Assembly (NCBI GenBank): GCA_039030915.1
Contig: JBCCDG010000003.1
Coordinates: 1 to 64,000 of the forward strand
Reading direction: 5' to 3'
DNA length: 64,000 nucleotides
Origin: Thermohalobaculum sp039030915
GTDB lineage: Bacteria > Pseudomonadota > Alphaproteobacteria > Rhodobacterales > Rhodobacteraceae
In this document: positions 1 through 8,951 of the stretch, piece by piece
Numbering within the stretch: position 1 is the first letter of the stretch
Layout: each line of letters begins with the position of its first letter
Made by a program: the position numbers and the translations under genes
The notes under the pieces: model-generated
Seen by the model: only the letters and a program-made list of their open reading frames with translations
The model's database searches: none
Told to the model about the DNA's origin: nothing

Positions 1-669
1 CCGGGCTCTCCACCTGCCCCGTCACACGCCAGCCCTCATCGCCCAGCCACTCGGCCACCATGCGGCAGGCAGCGGCATGGGCGGCGGGGTCGCGCACGAT
101 CCCGCCCTTGCCGACCGCCTCGGGGCCGAGCTCGAACTGCGGCTTCACGAGAACGACGAGCCTCGCCCAGGGCTTTGCGAAGCAGAGCGGACGCGGCAAG
201 GCCTTCCTCAGCGAGATGAAGGAAAGATCGGCCGTGATCCAGTCGAGGGGTGGCAGGAGCGCGTCGGGAATCGTCCGGGCGTTCATGCCCTCGATCACGG
301 TCACGCGCGGATCGGCGGCGAGACGGGGGTGCAGCTGGCCGTGCCCCACATCGAGGGCGAGGACCCGCTCCGCCCCGCGCGCCAGCAGCACCTCGGTGAA
401 GCCGCCGGTCGAGGCGCCGAGATCTAGCGCCGTACCCTCCGGCACCAGGTCGAAGGTATCGAGCGCATGCGCAAGCTTGAGAGCGCCGCGGCCGACCCAG
501 GCAGGTCCGGCGCGCGTCACCTCGAGACGCGCGGTCTGCCCGACCTCCTGCGCAGGCTTGCGCGCGGCGCATCCGTCGACCCGCACGCCCCCCTCGGCGA
601 CAAGTCGTGCCGCCTCCGCCCTGCTGGCGGCGAGCCCGCGGGCGACGAGGGCGCGGTCGAGCCTCATCC
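1..669 (-). CDS. tlyA: TlyA family rRNA (cytidine-2'-O)-methyltransferase, 3' end cut by window edge
   Basis: The frame is open from the ATG at 669 to base 1, giving 223 codons; the C-terminus lies outside the window. TlyA-family proteins (also called hemolysin A) methylate ribose on 16S/23S rRNA with SAM. An N-terminal S4 RNA-binding domain (about residues 2-48, beginning RLDRALVARGL) is followed by a FtsJ-like methyltransferase domain. SAM motif I is ALDLGASTGGF at 80-90. K64 (GRGALKL), D147 (ITADLSF) and K175 (VLVKPQFE) sit where FtsJ-type catalytic residues are expected. A G-rich stretch just before the ATG is a poor but possible ribosome site. The gene is divergent from phnN. The family is clear; target nucleotides cannot be read from sequence. 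Confidence 0.93.
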
Positions 670-820
670 CCTGCCCGGCGGGAGCAGGGATGCCTCGGCG
701 GCAAGAGCGTCCCGGCAGCGATGTCGAAAGATGCCCATGGGACGCGCGATAGCAGCCCGTGCCGCGCCTGTCATCGAACGGCGATTGCGGGACCGCGCTC
801 GGTCTGCTCTGCCTGCGCTC

Positions 821-1462
821 ATGGAACGCTCAGACGCATACCCGGACGGATCGGCGCCTCCGCCGACGGGCGGGAGGCTGGTGCTGGTTGTCGGGCCAAG
901 CGGCGCGGGCAAGGACACGCTGCTCGATCGTGCCCGCGCATGTCTCGCGGGCCGGCCGGGCCTGCGCTTCGCGCGCCGCGCCATCACGCGCCCCGCGGAT
1001 GCGGGCGGGGAGGCGCATGAAGCGCTGAGCGCGGCGGCCTTCGAGGCCCAGGCGGCGGCCGGCGGTTTCTTCGCCCATTGGCAGGCGCATGGTCTCGGCT
1101 ACGGGCTGCCTGCGGAAATCGCCGACTGGCTGGCAGCGGGCGAGACGGTGGTCGCCAACGGCTCCCGTGCCGCAGCGCCCGCCATCGCGGCGCGGTGCGC
1201 TATACTGGAGATCGTGCATATCGATGCCTCGCCGGCAGTTATCGCCGCGCGTCTGTCCGCCCGCGGGCGGGAGACGGCCGGCGAGATCGCGGCACGCCGC
1301 GCGCGCGAAGTTCCCCCGCTCCCCGCCGACGTGCCGGTCCGACGCATCGTGAACGACGGCACGGCGGATGAAGGCGCGGCGAAGCTTGTTGCCGCGATCC
1401 TCGGCCTGCCTGCACGCAGTGCCCTATCGGCCGCCGAGCCCATGCCGCCCAACGGGGCTTGA
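821..1462 (+). CDS. phnN: Ribose 1,5-bisphosphokinase PhnN
   Basis: Predicted 213-residue kinase that phosphorylates ribose 1,5-bisphosphate to PRPP, the last salvage step of the carbon-phosphorus lyase phosphonate pathway. The P-loop GPSGAGKD is at residues 25-32, and the remainder is guanylate-kinase-like (RRAITRP, then FFAHWQAHGLGYGLP, typical of PhnN). The reading frame is open back to 467, but family length favours a start near the P-loop. The ATG at 821 leaves about 20 residues ahead of it; the ATG at 737 is the alternative. There is no strong Shine-Dalgarno at either. No other phn genes lie in the window, so the gene is detached from a C-P lyase operon here. The downstream MBL-fold gene begins 52 bases later on the same strand. 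Confidence 0.85.
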   Translation: MERSDAYPDGSAPPPTGGRLVLVVGPSGAGKDTLLDRARACLAGRPGLRFARRAITRPADAGGEAHEALSAAAFEAQAAAGGFFAHWQAHGLGYGLPAEIADWLAAGETVVANGSRAAAPAIAARCAILEIVHIDASPAVIAARLSARGRETAGEIAARRAREVPPLPADVPVRRIVNDGTADEGAAKLVAAILGLPARSALSAAEPMPPNGA

Positions 1463-1514
1463 CCGCTGCCGCCAGCTCGGCCGTGCTGCATCCGAGCAAG
1501 GCGGGAGGACGGTG

Positions 1515-2192
1515 ATGGCGCGCTACGACGTGCTGGTGACGGGCAACAACCTGAAGCTTGGCGACGATTTCCTTGGCATCTCGAGCGTCGTGCTGGTGGA
1601 GGCGCGGGGACGGCGGCTCCTCGTCGATGCGGGCGGACCGACGACACGGGGCAGCCTGAGAAAAGCGCTGGCGGCGCGCGGGCTCGACGGCTCCGAGATA
1701 GACGCGGTGATGCTCACGCATCTCCATTTCGACCATGTCTACAACATCGACCTCTTTCCCCGGGCGCGTCTTCTCGTGCCGGAAGCCGAGCTTGCCTATG
1801 CCGCCGCGCCCCATGCGGCGGACGATTTCGTGCCGGACTGGATCCTGCCGCGGCTCGAGGCCCGGGGCTACGAGACGCTGTTGGCAGGGCAGCTCGAGGC
1901 CGGGGTCGAGGCGATCGCGGCGCCGGGGCACACACCGGGGCTCCATGCGCTGCGTCTCGCGACCGATGCGGGGGCAGTGCTGCTGGCTTCCGACGCGATC
2001 AAGTATCCCAAGGAAATCATGGCCCGTGCGAGCGATCTCGAATTCGCAGCGCCCGGCACGGCGACGGCAACCATCGATCGGCTCCTCGAGTGGCCGGAGC
2101 GGATTGTGCCCGGCCATTTCCCGGAGCTTCACCGCAAGGGCGACGGCTGGAGCTGGGAGGGCGCGGCGGAGTTCCGGCTCCTGGTCCGCTAG
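1515..2192 (+). CDS. MBL-fold metallo-hydrolase
   Basis: 225-residue protein of the metallo-beta-lactamase superfamily. The metal-binding motif THLHFDH is at residues 68-74. Further ligands are supplied by APGHTPG in the middle of the protein, ASDAIK, and VPGHFPELH near the C-terminus. The start at 1515 is preceded by GGGAGG at a good distance; the frame is open upstream into the end of phnN, but that part shows no homology. It may be co-transcribed with phnN. It lacks PhnP-specific features that I could recognise, so the substrate is unknown; lactonase, glyoxalase-II-like and phosphodiesterase activities all occur in this fold. Confidence 0.8.
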   Translation: MARYDVLVTGNNLKLGDDFLGISSVVLVEARGRRLLVDAGGPTTRGSLRKALAARGLDGSEIDAVMLTHLHFDHVYNIDLFPRARLLVPEAELAYAAAPHAADDFVPDWILPRLEARGYETLLAGQLEAGVEAIAAPGHTPGLHALRLATDAGAVLLASDAIKYPKEIMARASDLEFAAPGTATATIDRLLEWPERIVPGHFPELHRKGDGWSWEGAAEFRLLVR

Positions 2193-2405
2193 GCCGCATC
2201 CGGCACGGCGCGGGCGGGAGGCGAATGCCGCGTCGGGACGGGGCCGCCACTTCCCACGCCCACCCCTCGTCTGTGACGGCCCCGTCCCTGCGGCCCGGCG
2301 CGCGCACGGTCACGCGGCCGGGTTTGACCGCAAGGGCGCAGCGGGGCTAGCTCGGCGACAGGACGGCTGGGCCGCGGGACGGACCGCAGGTGGCAGGAGC
2401 ATCGC

Positions 2406-4499
2406 ATGGGCTACCGCATCGGCGCCGATATCGGCGGCACCTTCACCGACATCGCACTGGTCGACGCCGACGGAGAGCGGCTCGAGATCGGCAAGCTGCC
2501 GACAACGCCCGAGGCGCCCGACGATGCCGTCATCGACGGGATCGGCGCCCTCCTCGCCCGCACCGGGATCCCCGCGGCCGAGATCGCCCATGTCGTCCAC
2601 GGCACCACGCTCTTCACCAACGCGCTGATAGAGCGGAAGGGGGCTGTCACGGCGCTCATCACCACCCTCGGCTTTCGCGACGCGGTCGAGATCGGGCGCG
2701 AGCACCGCTACGACATGTACGACCTTGCCATGGAGCGCCCCGCCCCCATCGCGCCCCGCCGCCGGCGCCACGAAGTGCCCGAGCGCGTGCTGTCAGATGG
2801 GAGCGTTCTGACCCCCCTCGACGAGGACGCCGCCCGCCGGCTCGCCCGGCGCCTCGGCGAGGACGGGACCGAGGCTGTCGCCGTCTCTTTCCTCCACGCC
2901 TACGCCAACCCTGCGCACGAGGCGCGTATGGGCGCGATCCTCGCCGAAGAGGCGCCGGATCTCGCCGTCTCCCTCTCCCACGACGTGGCGCCCGAGATCC
3001 GCGAATACGACCGGACATCGACCGTGCTCGCGAACGTCTATGTCCGAGGTATCGCCGAGCGCTATCTCGGCCGGCTCGAGCGGCGGCTCCGCGAGGAAAT
3101 CGGCATCGCCGGCCCGCTGCACGTGATGCAGTCGAATGGCGGCCTCGTCGATGCGGGGCTCGCGGCACGCCTGCCCGTGAGGCTCGTCGAGAGCGGTCCG
3201 GCGGCCGGCGCCCTCGCCGCGGCGCATTTCGCCGAAACCTCGGGGCGGCACGACCTCCTCAGCTTCGATATGGGCGGGACCACCGCGAAGGCCTGCGTCA
3301 TCCGTGATCGCCGTCCGCTCATCGCCCCCGATTTCGAGGTGGATCGGCGCTATCGGTTCAAGAAGGGCTCCGGTCTGCCCGTCAAGACGCCGGTGATCGA
3401 GATGATCGAGATCGGCACCGGCGGCGGCTCCATCGCCAGCGTCGACCGGATGGGCCGGCTCGGCGTCGGCCCGGAAAGCGCTGGCGCGGTGCCCGGCCCC
3501 GCCTGCTATGGGAAGGGCGGCGCGAAGCCCACGGTGACCGACGCGGACCTGCTCCTCGGCTATCTCGATCCCACCTTCTTCGCGGGCGGCGAGATGATGC
3601 TCGATGCGGCTGCGGCCGCCAGCGCGCTCGAGGCCGGCGTAGGACGCGTTCTGGGGATCGACGCGCTTGGCGCTGCGGCGGCCGTCCACCGGATGGCAAA
3701 CGAGGCGATGGCGGCCGCGGCCAGGCTCCATGCGCTCGAACGGGGCATGGACGCAGCACGCCTGCCGCTGTTTGCCTTCGGGGGCGCTGGACCTGTCCAT
3801 GCCTGGGGCGTCGCCCGCATCCTCGGCAGCCCCGCGGTCGTCTATCCCTGGGGCGCGGGCGTGATGTCCGCCATCGGCTTTCTCGCCGCCCCGCTCAGCC
3901 TCGACTTCGTGCGCTCCCAGCCAAGCCGGCTCGACGGGCTCCACTGGGGGGCGGCGGACCGGCTCATGGCGGAGATGGCCGAGGAGGGTGCAGCCGCGCT
4001 CGCCTCGAGCCTCGGCGGGACGGCGCCCGTTCACGAGAGGGTGGCCGATATGCGCTACGCCCGCCAGGGCTACGAGATCCGCGTGCCCGTGCCGAGGGGT
4101 GATCTCGGTCCCGCAATGGCCGCACCGCTCGCGGACGCATTCGAGACGGCTTACGAGGCGCTCTATGGTCACAACGTCCCGAACGCGGCGATCGAGCTGG
4201 TGAGCTGGCGACTGCGCGTCTCTGGGCCCAAGCCCGCGCTGGCCCTCGCACCGCCCCCGGCCGCCGGGGCGCGCGCCTCGCTCAAGGGCGAGCGATCGGC
4301 TTGGGTGCCCGATCCCGCGGGTGGCTCCGGCGGGGCGATGCGGTCGCTACCGGTCCATGACCGCTATGCCCTCGCCCCCGGCGCGGTCGTCGACGGACCG
4401 GCCATCGTCGAGGAGCGCGAGTCGACGGTCGTGGTCGCGGGTCCTGCGCGGATCGAAGTCGACGCCGCCGGCAACCTCGTGGCAATGCCCGCCGGTTGA
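2406..4499 (+). CDS. hyuA: Hydantoinase/oxoprolinase subunit A (N-methylhydantoinase A family)
   Basis: 697 residues. HyuA-type subunits use ATP to open five-membered cyclic amides (hydantoins, N-methylhydantoin, 5-oxoproline), usually with a HyuB subunit. The ASKHA-fold nucleotide sites are visible: phosphate-1 loop IGADIGGTFTD at residues 5-15 and phosphate-2 loop SFDMGGTTAKA near 290. The domain order Hydant_A_N then Hydantoinase_A and the length fit the family. AGGAG lies seven bases before the ATG. hyuB follows after 209 bases on the same strand. Exact substrate is unknown. N-methylhydantoin is attractive because carnitine and sarcosine genes are nearby, but acetone-carboxylase- and caprolactamase-type relatives share the fold. 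Confidence 0.92.
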   Translation: MGYRIGADIGGTFTDIALVDADGERLEIGKLPTTPEAPDDAVIDGIGALLARTGIPAAEIAHVVHGTTLFTNALIERKGAVTALITTLGFRDAVEIGREHRYDMYDLAMERPAPIAPRRRRHEVPERVLSDGSVLTPLDEDAARRLARRLGEDGTEAVAVSFLHAYANPAHEARMGAILAEEAPDLAVSLSHDVAPEIREYDRTSTVLANVYVRGIAERYLGRLERRLREEIGIAGPLHVMQSNGGLVDAGLAARLPVRLVESGPAAGALAAAHFAETSGRHDLLSFDMGGTTAKACVIRDRRPLIAPDFEVDRRYRFKKGSGLPVKTPVIEMIEIGTGGGSIASVDRMGRLGVGPESAGAVPGPACYGKGGAKPTVTDADLLLGYLDPTFFAGGEMMLDAAAAASALEAGVGRVLGIDALGAAAAVHRMANEAMAAAARLHALERGMDAARLPLFAFGGAGPVHAWGVARILGSPAVVYPWGAGVMSAIGFLAAPLSLDFVRSQPSRLDGLHWGAADRLMAEMAEEGAAALASSLGGTAPVHERVADMRYARQGYEIRVPVPRGDLGPAMAAPLADAFETAYEALYGHNVPNAAIELVSWRLRVSGPKPALALAPPPAAGARASLKGERSAWVPDPAGGSGGAMRSLPVHDRYALAPGAVVDGPAIVEERESTVVVAGPARIEVDAAGNLVAMPAG

Positions 4500-4708
4500 G
4501 CGCGACTGAGCCGCTCCCCGCCACGGGCACCGCCCTCCGAGCGCGCCGCGGGCCGGACGCCCGCCACGCGCGAAGCGGCAGACGCGGCGCCCCCGGCGGC
4601 AGCGAGCTCTCCCGCCGGCCCGCCAGGTTCACCATCGGACGCGGCACCTCGATGGACAGCGCCCGCGCGCCCCGCTAGCGAGGACGGGCGAGATCGGGAG
4701 GAGAGGCC

Positions 4709-6310
4709 ATGGACCCCTTGACGCTGGACATCCTCTGGCAGCGCCTGATCGCGGCGGTGAACGAGCAGGCCGCCGCCCTCATGCGCGCCTCCTTCACCTC
4801 GATCGTGCGCGAGGCAGGCGATCTTTCGGCCGGCGTCTTCGATCGGCGGGGTCGCATGGTCGCCCAGGCCGTCACGGGCACGCCCGGGCACATCAACTCG
4901 ATGGCCACGGGCATGACGCATTTCCTCGCGCGCTTCCCGGTCGAGACGCTCGCCGAGGGCGACATCCTGATGACCAACGACCCGTGGATGACGGCGAGCC
5001 AGCTCAACGACATCACCATCGCCACGCCCGTCTTCCGGGAGGGCCGCTGCATCGCCTTCTTCGCCTCCTGCTGTCACGCGCTCGATATCGGCGGACGCGG
5101 GCTCTCGGCCGACAGCCGGTCGGTGCATGAAGAGGGGCTCTATCTCCCGCTCATGAAGCTTGCCGAAGGCGGTCGCACGAACCAGGCGATCCTCGACATC
5201 ATCGCCGCCAATAGCCGCACGCCTGAGGAAGTGCTCGGCGACATCCACTCCCAGATCGCCGGCAACGCCGTGGGCGCCCGGCAGCTCATGAGCTTTCTCG
5301 ATGAGTTCGGGCTCGAGGATATCGAGGCGCTCTCGGACGAGATCATCGACCGCTCGGAGGCGGCGATGCGCGAGGCCGTCCGCGCATTGCCGGATGGCGA
5401 CTATGCCTACGCGCTCGAGATCGACGGGTTTGAGGAGCCCTTGCGTCTCGCGCTCCGTATCGCGGTCGCGGGCGACGACATCACGCTCGACTTCGCCGGC
5501 AGCAGCGATCAGGTGCCCCTCGGCGTCAACGTTGCCCTCAACTACACGCGCGCCTACGCGACCTACGGCGTCAAATGCGCCATCAGCCCCGAGGTGCCCA
5601 ATAACGAGGGCGCCTTCCGGCCCGTTCGCATCGTGGCGCCTGAGGGCTCGATCCTCAATGCCAGGCACCCGGCCGCCGTTGGCGGGCGCCACCTCGTCGG
5701 CCATTTCCTGCCTTCCGTCGTCATGGGCGCGCTGGCCGAGGCGCTGCCGGACGCGGTGGCGGCACCGGGCGCGGACGGGCTCTGGGACACGCATGTGGCA
5801 GGCGAAGATCGGGAGGGCCGACCCTTTTCGTACACCTGGTTCTCCTCAGGCGGCGTCGGCGCGATGGCGGGGCGCGACGGGCTCTCGGCCACGGCCTACC
5901 CCTCAGGCATCGCGGGCGTGCCGGTCGAGGTCATGGAGACGCTGGCGCCGATGATCGTGCACGAGCGCGGCCTCGTCCCCGGCTCGGGCGGTGACGGGCG
6001 GTTCCGGGGCGGGCTCGGCCAGTCGATGACCTTCGAAGTGCTGACGGACAAGCCCTTCCTCTTCTCCGGGCTCTACGAGCGTGTCCGAACCCCTGCCCCG
6101 GGCCTCGCCGGCGGTGCGCCCGGCGCGCCCGGCCGGCTGGAGGCAACGGGGCCGGACGGCGTACCAATGCCGCTTGAGCCCAAGATCACGCGGACGCTTC
6201 CGGCCGGCACGCGCATCCGCATGGTCCTGCCCGGCGGCGGCGGCCATGGCGATCCTTCGGCGCGCGATCCGGCCGCCCGCGAGGCGGACGCCGCCGATGG
6301 CTACGTCTGA
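4709..6310 (+). CDS. hyuB: Hydantoinase/oxoprolinase subunit B (HyuB family)
   Basis: 533 residues, full length for the family. It begins MDPLTLDILWQRL, the usual HyuB opening, and contains GDILMTNDPW and the glycine-rich C-terminal segment PGSGGDGRFRGGLG and LPGGGGHGDP. HyuB is the partner of HyuA in ATP-dependent hydrolysis of cyclic amides. GGGAGGAGAGG precedes the ATG, a strong ribosome site. It is encoded after hyuA on the same strand and is probably co-transcribed. It ends 115 bases before the convergent symporter gene, with hairpin-forming sequence between. Confidence 0.92.
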   Translation: MDPLTLDILWQRLIAAVNEQAAALMRASFTSIVREAGDLSAGVFDRRGRMVAQAVTGTPGHINSMATGMTHFLARFPVETLAEGDILMTNDPWMTASQLNDITIATPVFREGRCIAFFASCCHALDIGGRGLSADSRSVHEEGLYLPLMKLAEGGRTNQAILDIIAANSRTPEEVLGDIHSQIAGNAVGARQLMSFLDEFGLEDIEALSDEIIDRSEAAMREAVRALPDGDYAYALEIDGFEEPLRLALRIAVAGDDITLDFAGSSDQVPLGVNVALNYTRAYATYGVKCAISPEVPNNEGAFRPVRIVAPEGSILNARHPAAVGGRHLVGHFLPSVVMGALAEALPDAVAAPGADGLWDTHVAGEDREGRPFSYTWFSSGGVGAMAGRDGLSATAYPSGIAGVPVEVMETLAPMIVHERGLVPGSGGDGRFRGGLGQSMTFEVLTDKPFLFSGLYERVRTPAPGLAGGAPGAPGRLEATGPDGVPMPLEPKITRTLPAGTRIRMVLPGGGGHGDPSARDPAAREADAADGYV

Positions 6311-6328
6311 CGCAACCATCGGCCGGGA

Positions 6329-6382
6329 ACACCGGAGGCCCTAGACCCGGTGTGGGACCTCCCGCTACGCCGAGAAGGTCCC
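6329..6382. terminator. Two adjacent inverted repeats between convergent hyuB and the AGCS gene
   Basis: ACACCGG (6329-6335) pairs with CCGGTGT (6347-6353), and GGGACCT (6354-6360) pairs with AGGTCCC (6376-6382). Both hairpins fall in the short gap between two convergent stop codons, the usual place for a bidirectional terminator. There is no T-run, so the call rests on position and symmetry only. Confidence 0.4.
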
Positions 6383-6425
6383 GGGTCGGGCCCGGCACGC
6401 GTCGATCATCCTTCTCCCGCAACGC

Positions 6426-7850
6426 TCAACGACCGTTCGCCCAAGCCGTGCGATCGATATCGAGATCCGACCATTCGTCCGGGTTCAGCACCGGCTCGTC
6501 CGCGCCCATCGCGATCTGGCGGCGATAATCATTGAGAAGCCGCATGCCGACCGGAAAGAGCATCGTGAGCGCCACGAGATTGACGACCGCCAGCACGCCC
6601 ATCATCGGATCGGAGAAGAAGAAGACCGCGGTCGCCCCCGGCGCCGTCGCCCCCAGGAACACCAGCAACACGATGAAGAGGCGCAGCACATGGAGCGACG
6701 CGGGATGCGTCGTCAGCGTCGTCAGCGCGTTTTCGCCCAAATAATAGTTGTAGATGATCGAGCTGAACGCGAAGAGCAGCACCGCGACGGTCAGGAAATA
6801 CTGCGTCCATTCGCCCAGATGACCGACAAGCGACTGCTGCGTCAGGACCACACCGTTGATCTCGGCGTCGCCCGCCACGTAGATGTCGCCGAGAAGGATC
6901 ATGAAGGCCGTGCAGGAGCAGATGATGATCGTGTCGATAAAGACCGAGAGCGACTGCACCACACCCTGGCTCACCGGATGCGGCACCCAGGCGACGGCCG
7001 CGACGTTGGGGGCGGAACCGAGCCCGGCTTCGTTGGAGAAGAGCCCGCGACGCAGGCCCTGCGCGATGGCGGCGCCCATGCCGCCCGAGACGGCCTCCTC
7101 CAGCCCGAAAGCATTGGCGACGATGTCGTAGAGCACGCCAGGCAGGCTCGGCAGGTTGATGAGGATGATGATCAGCGCCATGCCGATGTAGCCGATGGCC
7201 ATGATCGGGATGATCACGTCTGCCACCTTGGCGATCCGCCGGATACCGCCATAGACGACGAGCCCGGTGACCGCGCCGAGAAAGAGCCCCGTCCAGAGCC
7301 GGTCGATCCCGAGGCTGTCCTCCGCCGCGCCCGCCACCGTGTTGCCCTGGAATGCGTTGAAGCCGAAGGCGAAGGCCGCGATTAGGCAGACCGCATAGAC
7401 CACGGCGAGCCAGCGGAAGTCCTCGCCGAGGCCATGGATGATGTACCGCGCCGGTCCACCGCGATAGGTCCCGTCCGGCTGGGAACGTTTGAAGAGCTGG
7501 GCGAGCGAGCACTCGAAGAGCGAGGTCGCCATGCCGACGAGCGCGATGGCCCACATCCAGAAGACCGCGCCCGGCCCGCCGAGCGTGATCGCGACCGCGA
7601 CGCCTGCAATGTTGCCGCCGCCGACGCGCCCACCGACCGAGACGAGCAGCGCCTCGCGCGAGGACACCTGGTCCTCATGCCCGATATCCTTGCCGGGAAA
7701 GAGCACGCGGAACATGCGCTTGAAGAACCGGATCTGCACGAAGCCCGAGACGAGCGTGAAGAGGATGCCGAGCACCACCAGGAAGGGGATCAGCGCCCAT
7801 CCCCAGGTGACATCGCCCACCCATGAGAAGAAGCCCTCGATGAGTTCCAT
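6426..7850 (-). CDS. Alanine/glycine:cation symporter (AGCS) family protein
   Basis: 474-residue inner-membrane sodium-coupled amino-acid carrier with about ten hydrophobic segments. Family signatures include GGRVGGGNIAGVAVAI near residues 73-88 (the conserved G-G-x-N-IAGVA region), FKRSQPDGTYRGGPARYI, and NEAGLGSAPNVAAVA. AAGGAA lies seven bases before the ATG. It sits between hyuAB (convergent) and the carnitine regulator (same strand, 78 bases upstream). Alanine, glycine or sarcosine-like substrates are plausible from the family; uptake of a breakdown product or substrate of the neighbouring pathways is inference. Confidence 0.9.
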   Translation of the reverse strand: MELIEGFFSWVGDVTWGWALIPFLVVLGILFTLVSGFVQIRFFKRMFRVLFPGKDIGHEDQVSSREALLVSVGGRVGGGNIAGVAVAITLGGPGAVFWMWAIALVGMATSLFECSLAQLFKRSQPDGTYRGGPARYIIHGLGEDFRWLAVVYAVCLIAAFAFGFNAFQGNTVAGAAEDSLGIDRLWTGLFLGAVTGLVVYGGIRRIAKVADVIIPIMAIGYIGMALIIILINLPSLPGVLYDIVANAFGLEEAVSGGMGAAIAQGLRRGLFSNEAGLGSAPNVAAVAWVPHPVSQGVVQSLSVFIDTIIICSCTAFMILLGDIYVAGDAEINGVVLTQQSLVGHLGEWTQYFLTVAVLLFAFSSIIYNYYLGENALTTLTTHPASLHVLRLFIVLLVFLGATAPGATAVFFFSDPMMGVLAVVNLVALTMLFPVGMRLLNDYRRQIAMGADEPVLNPDEWSDLDIDRTAWANGR

Positions 7851-7928
7851 GCAGCCGTTCCTTCTTATTGTTGATGACTTTCCCGAAACTGGACATTTCG
7901 ATCAGAACACAGGCGCTGTGCCCTGTCA

Positions 7929-8882
7929 TCAACACCGCGTAATGTCCCGCGTCGGCGCCGCGCCGAAGGCTCTGCGATAGGCGCGGGCGAAGGCGCTGGC
8001 ATCCTGCCAGCCGCAGCGCAGGGCGATCTCGGCCACCGGCATCGCCCCTTCGCGCACCAGCCGACGTGCCGTCTCGAGCCGCATGCGGCGGTAGACAGCA
8101 TCGGGCCCCTGCCCGAAAGCCCGGCGGAAGCGCGCCTCGAGCGCGCGCTGTCCCACCCCGGCAGCGCGGGCGATGGCAGGGATGGGCAGCGGGTCCTGGA
8201 TCGCACCCTCCATGGCCGCGATGGCCGCCGCCAGCACCCGGTCCGTCCGGTCGCCCGCCAGGCGCGGGGCGGCGGCGGGGCCGTGGAGGAAGTTGCGCGC
8301 CACCTCGAGCGCGAGCGCAGGGCCGTGGGCGCGCCCGAGGAGGTGGAGCACGAGATCGAACGCCGCCATGGCGCCGCCCGCGGTGATTACCGGCCCTTCC
8401 TCGACCCAGCGTGCAGTCCGTACGGCGACGGCCGGAAAGGCTTCCGCAAAGGCATCGCGCTCCGCATCGTGGATCGTCGCAGCGCGGCCATCCAGAAGCC
8501 CGGCCGCCGCGAAGAGCCAGGCGCCCGTGTCGAGACCGATCAGCCTCCAGTGCCGGCCCGCCGCCGCGCGCATGGCTCGGCAAAGCGCCGGCGTCGCCAG
8601 GGTGCGATAGCCGAAGGCCGGCATTGCCGCGAGTGCCGCACCCCCTGCGCTCCGCGAAAGCGCCGCCTCCGGCATCAAACGCAGCCCGCTGGAGGACGTG
8701 ATCGCGCCGCCATCCGCGCTGACCAGCGTCCAGGCATAGGCCGCTCGTCCGAGCACGGTATTGGCTGCGCGCAGCGGCTCGACCGTGTTGGCGAGGCACT
8801 GGTTCGAGAAACCGTCCGCCAGAAACACGGTGATGCGAACCGGCGCGCCCGCGCGGTCTTTGAACCAATGCTGCATGGTCAT
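7929..8882 (-). CDS. cdhR: GlxA/CdhR-type AraC-family regulator of the carnitine genes
   Basis: 317 residues. An N-terminal DJ-1/PfpI (GATase1-like) domain (about 10-200) includes LDTGAWLFAAAGLLDGR, where the usual nucleophile cysteine is absent, as in these ligand-sensing domains. The C-terminal AraC domain carries two helix-turn-helices (IPAIARAAGVGQRALEARFR and VAEIALRCGWQDASAFARAYR). P. aeruginosa CdhR, which activates the carnitine dehydrogenase operon, has this architecture. Here the gene is divergent from the carnitine cluster. The frame extends much further upstream but only overlaps the antisense of the neighbouring gene; the ATG at 8882 (or 8876) begins the conserved part. The symbol is assigned from context and domain order. 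Confidence 0.82.
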   Translation of the reverse strand: MTMQHWFKDRAGAPVRITVFLADGFSNQCLANTVEPLRAANTVLGRAAYAWTLVSADGGAITSSSGLRLMPEAALSRSAGGAALAAMPAFGYRTLATPALCRAMRAAAGRHWRLIGLDTGAWLFAAAGLLDGRAATIHDAERDAFAEAFPAVAVRTARWVEEGPVITAGGAMAAFDLVLHLLGRAHGPALALEVARNFLHGPAAAPRLAGDRTDRVLAAAIAAMEGAIQDPLPIPAIARAAGVGQRALEARFRRAFGQGPDAVYRRMRLETARRLVREGAMPVAEIALRCGWQDASAFARAYRRAFGAAPTRDITRC

Positions 8883-8889
8883 GAGCAAA

Positions 8890-8904
8890 AACTGCACGGC
8901 AGTT
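8890..8904. promoter_or_regulatory. Candidate operator in the divergent carnitine promoter
   Basis: AACTGC-ACG-GCAGTT, a perfect 6-bp inverted repeat with a 3-bp spacer, lies in the roughly 70-bp gap between the divergent cdhR-like gene and the carnitine operon. Position and symmetry suggest a regulator binding site; binding by the neighbouring AraC-type protein is inference. Confidence 0.4.
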
Positions 8905-8951
8905 CGCGTCAACGGCGCTAGGGTGCGAAGGAAGAACCCAGGAGGATGCTC

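Noticed and set aside
36..704. 222-codon frame on the minus strand at the left edge
   Set aside because: Very Arg-rich and offset in frame from tlyA, which has S4 and SAM motifs and is open to the window edge.
2793..4172. 459-codon frame antisense to hyuA
   Set aside because: Shadow frame; hyuA carries the nucleotide-binding motifs.
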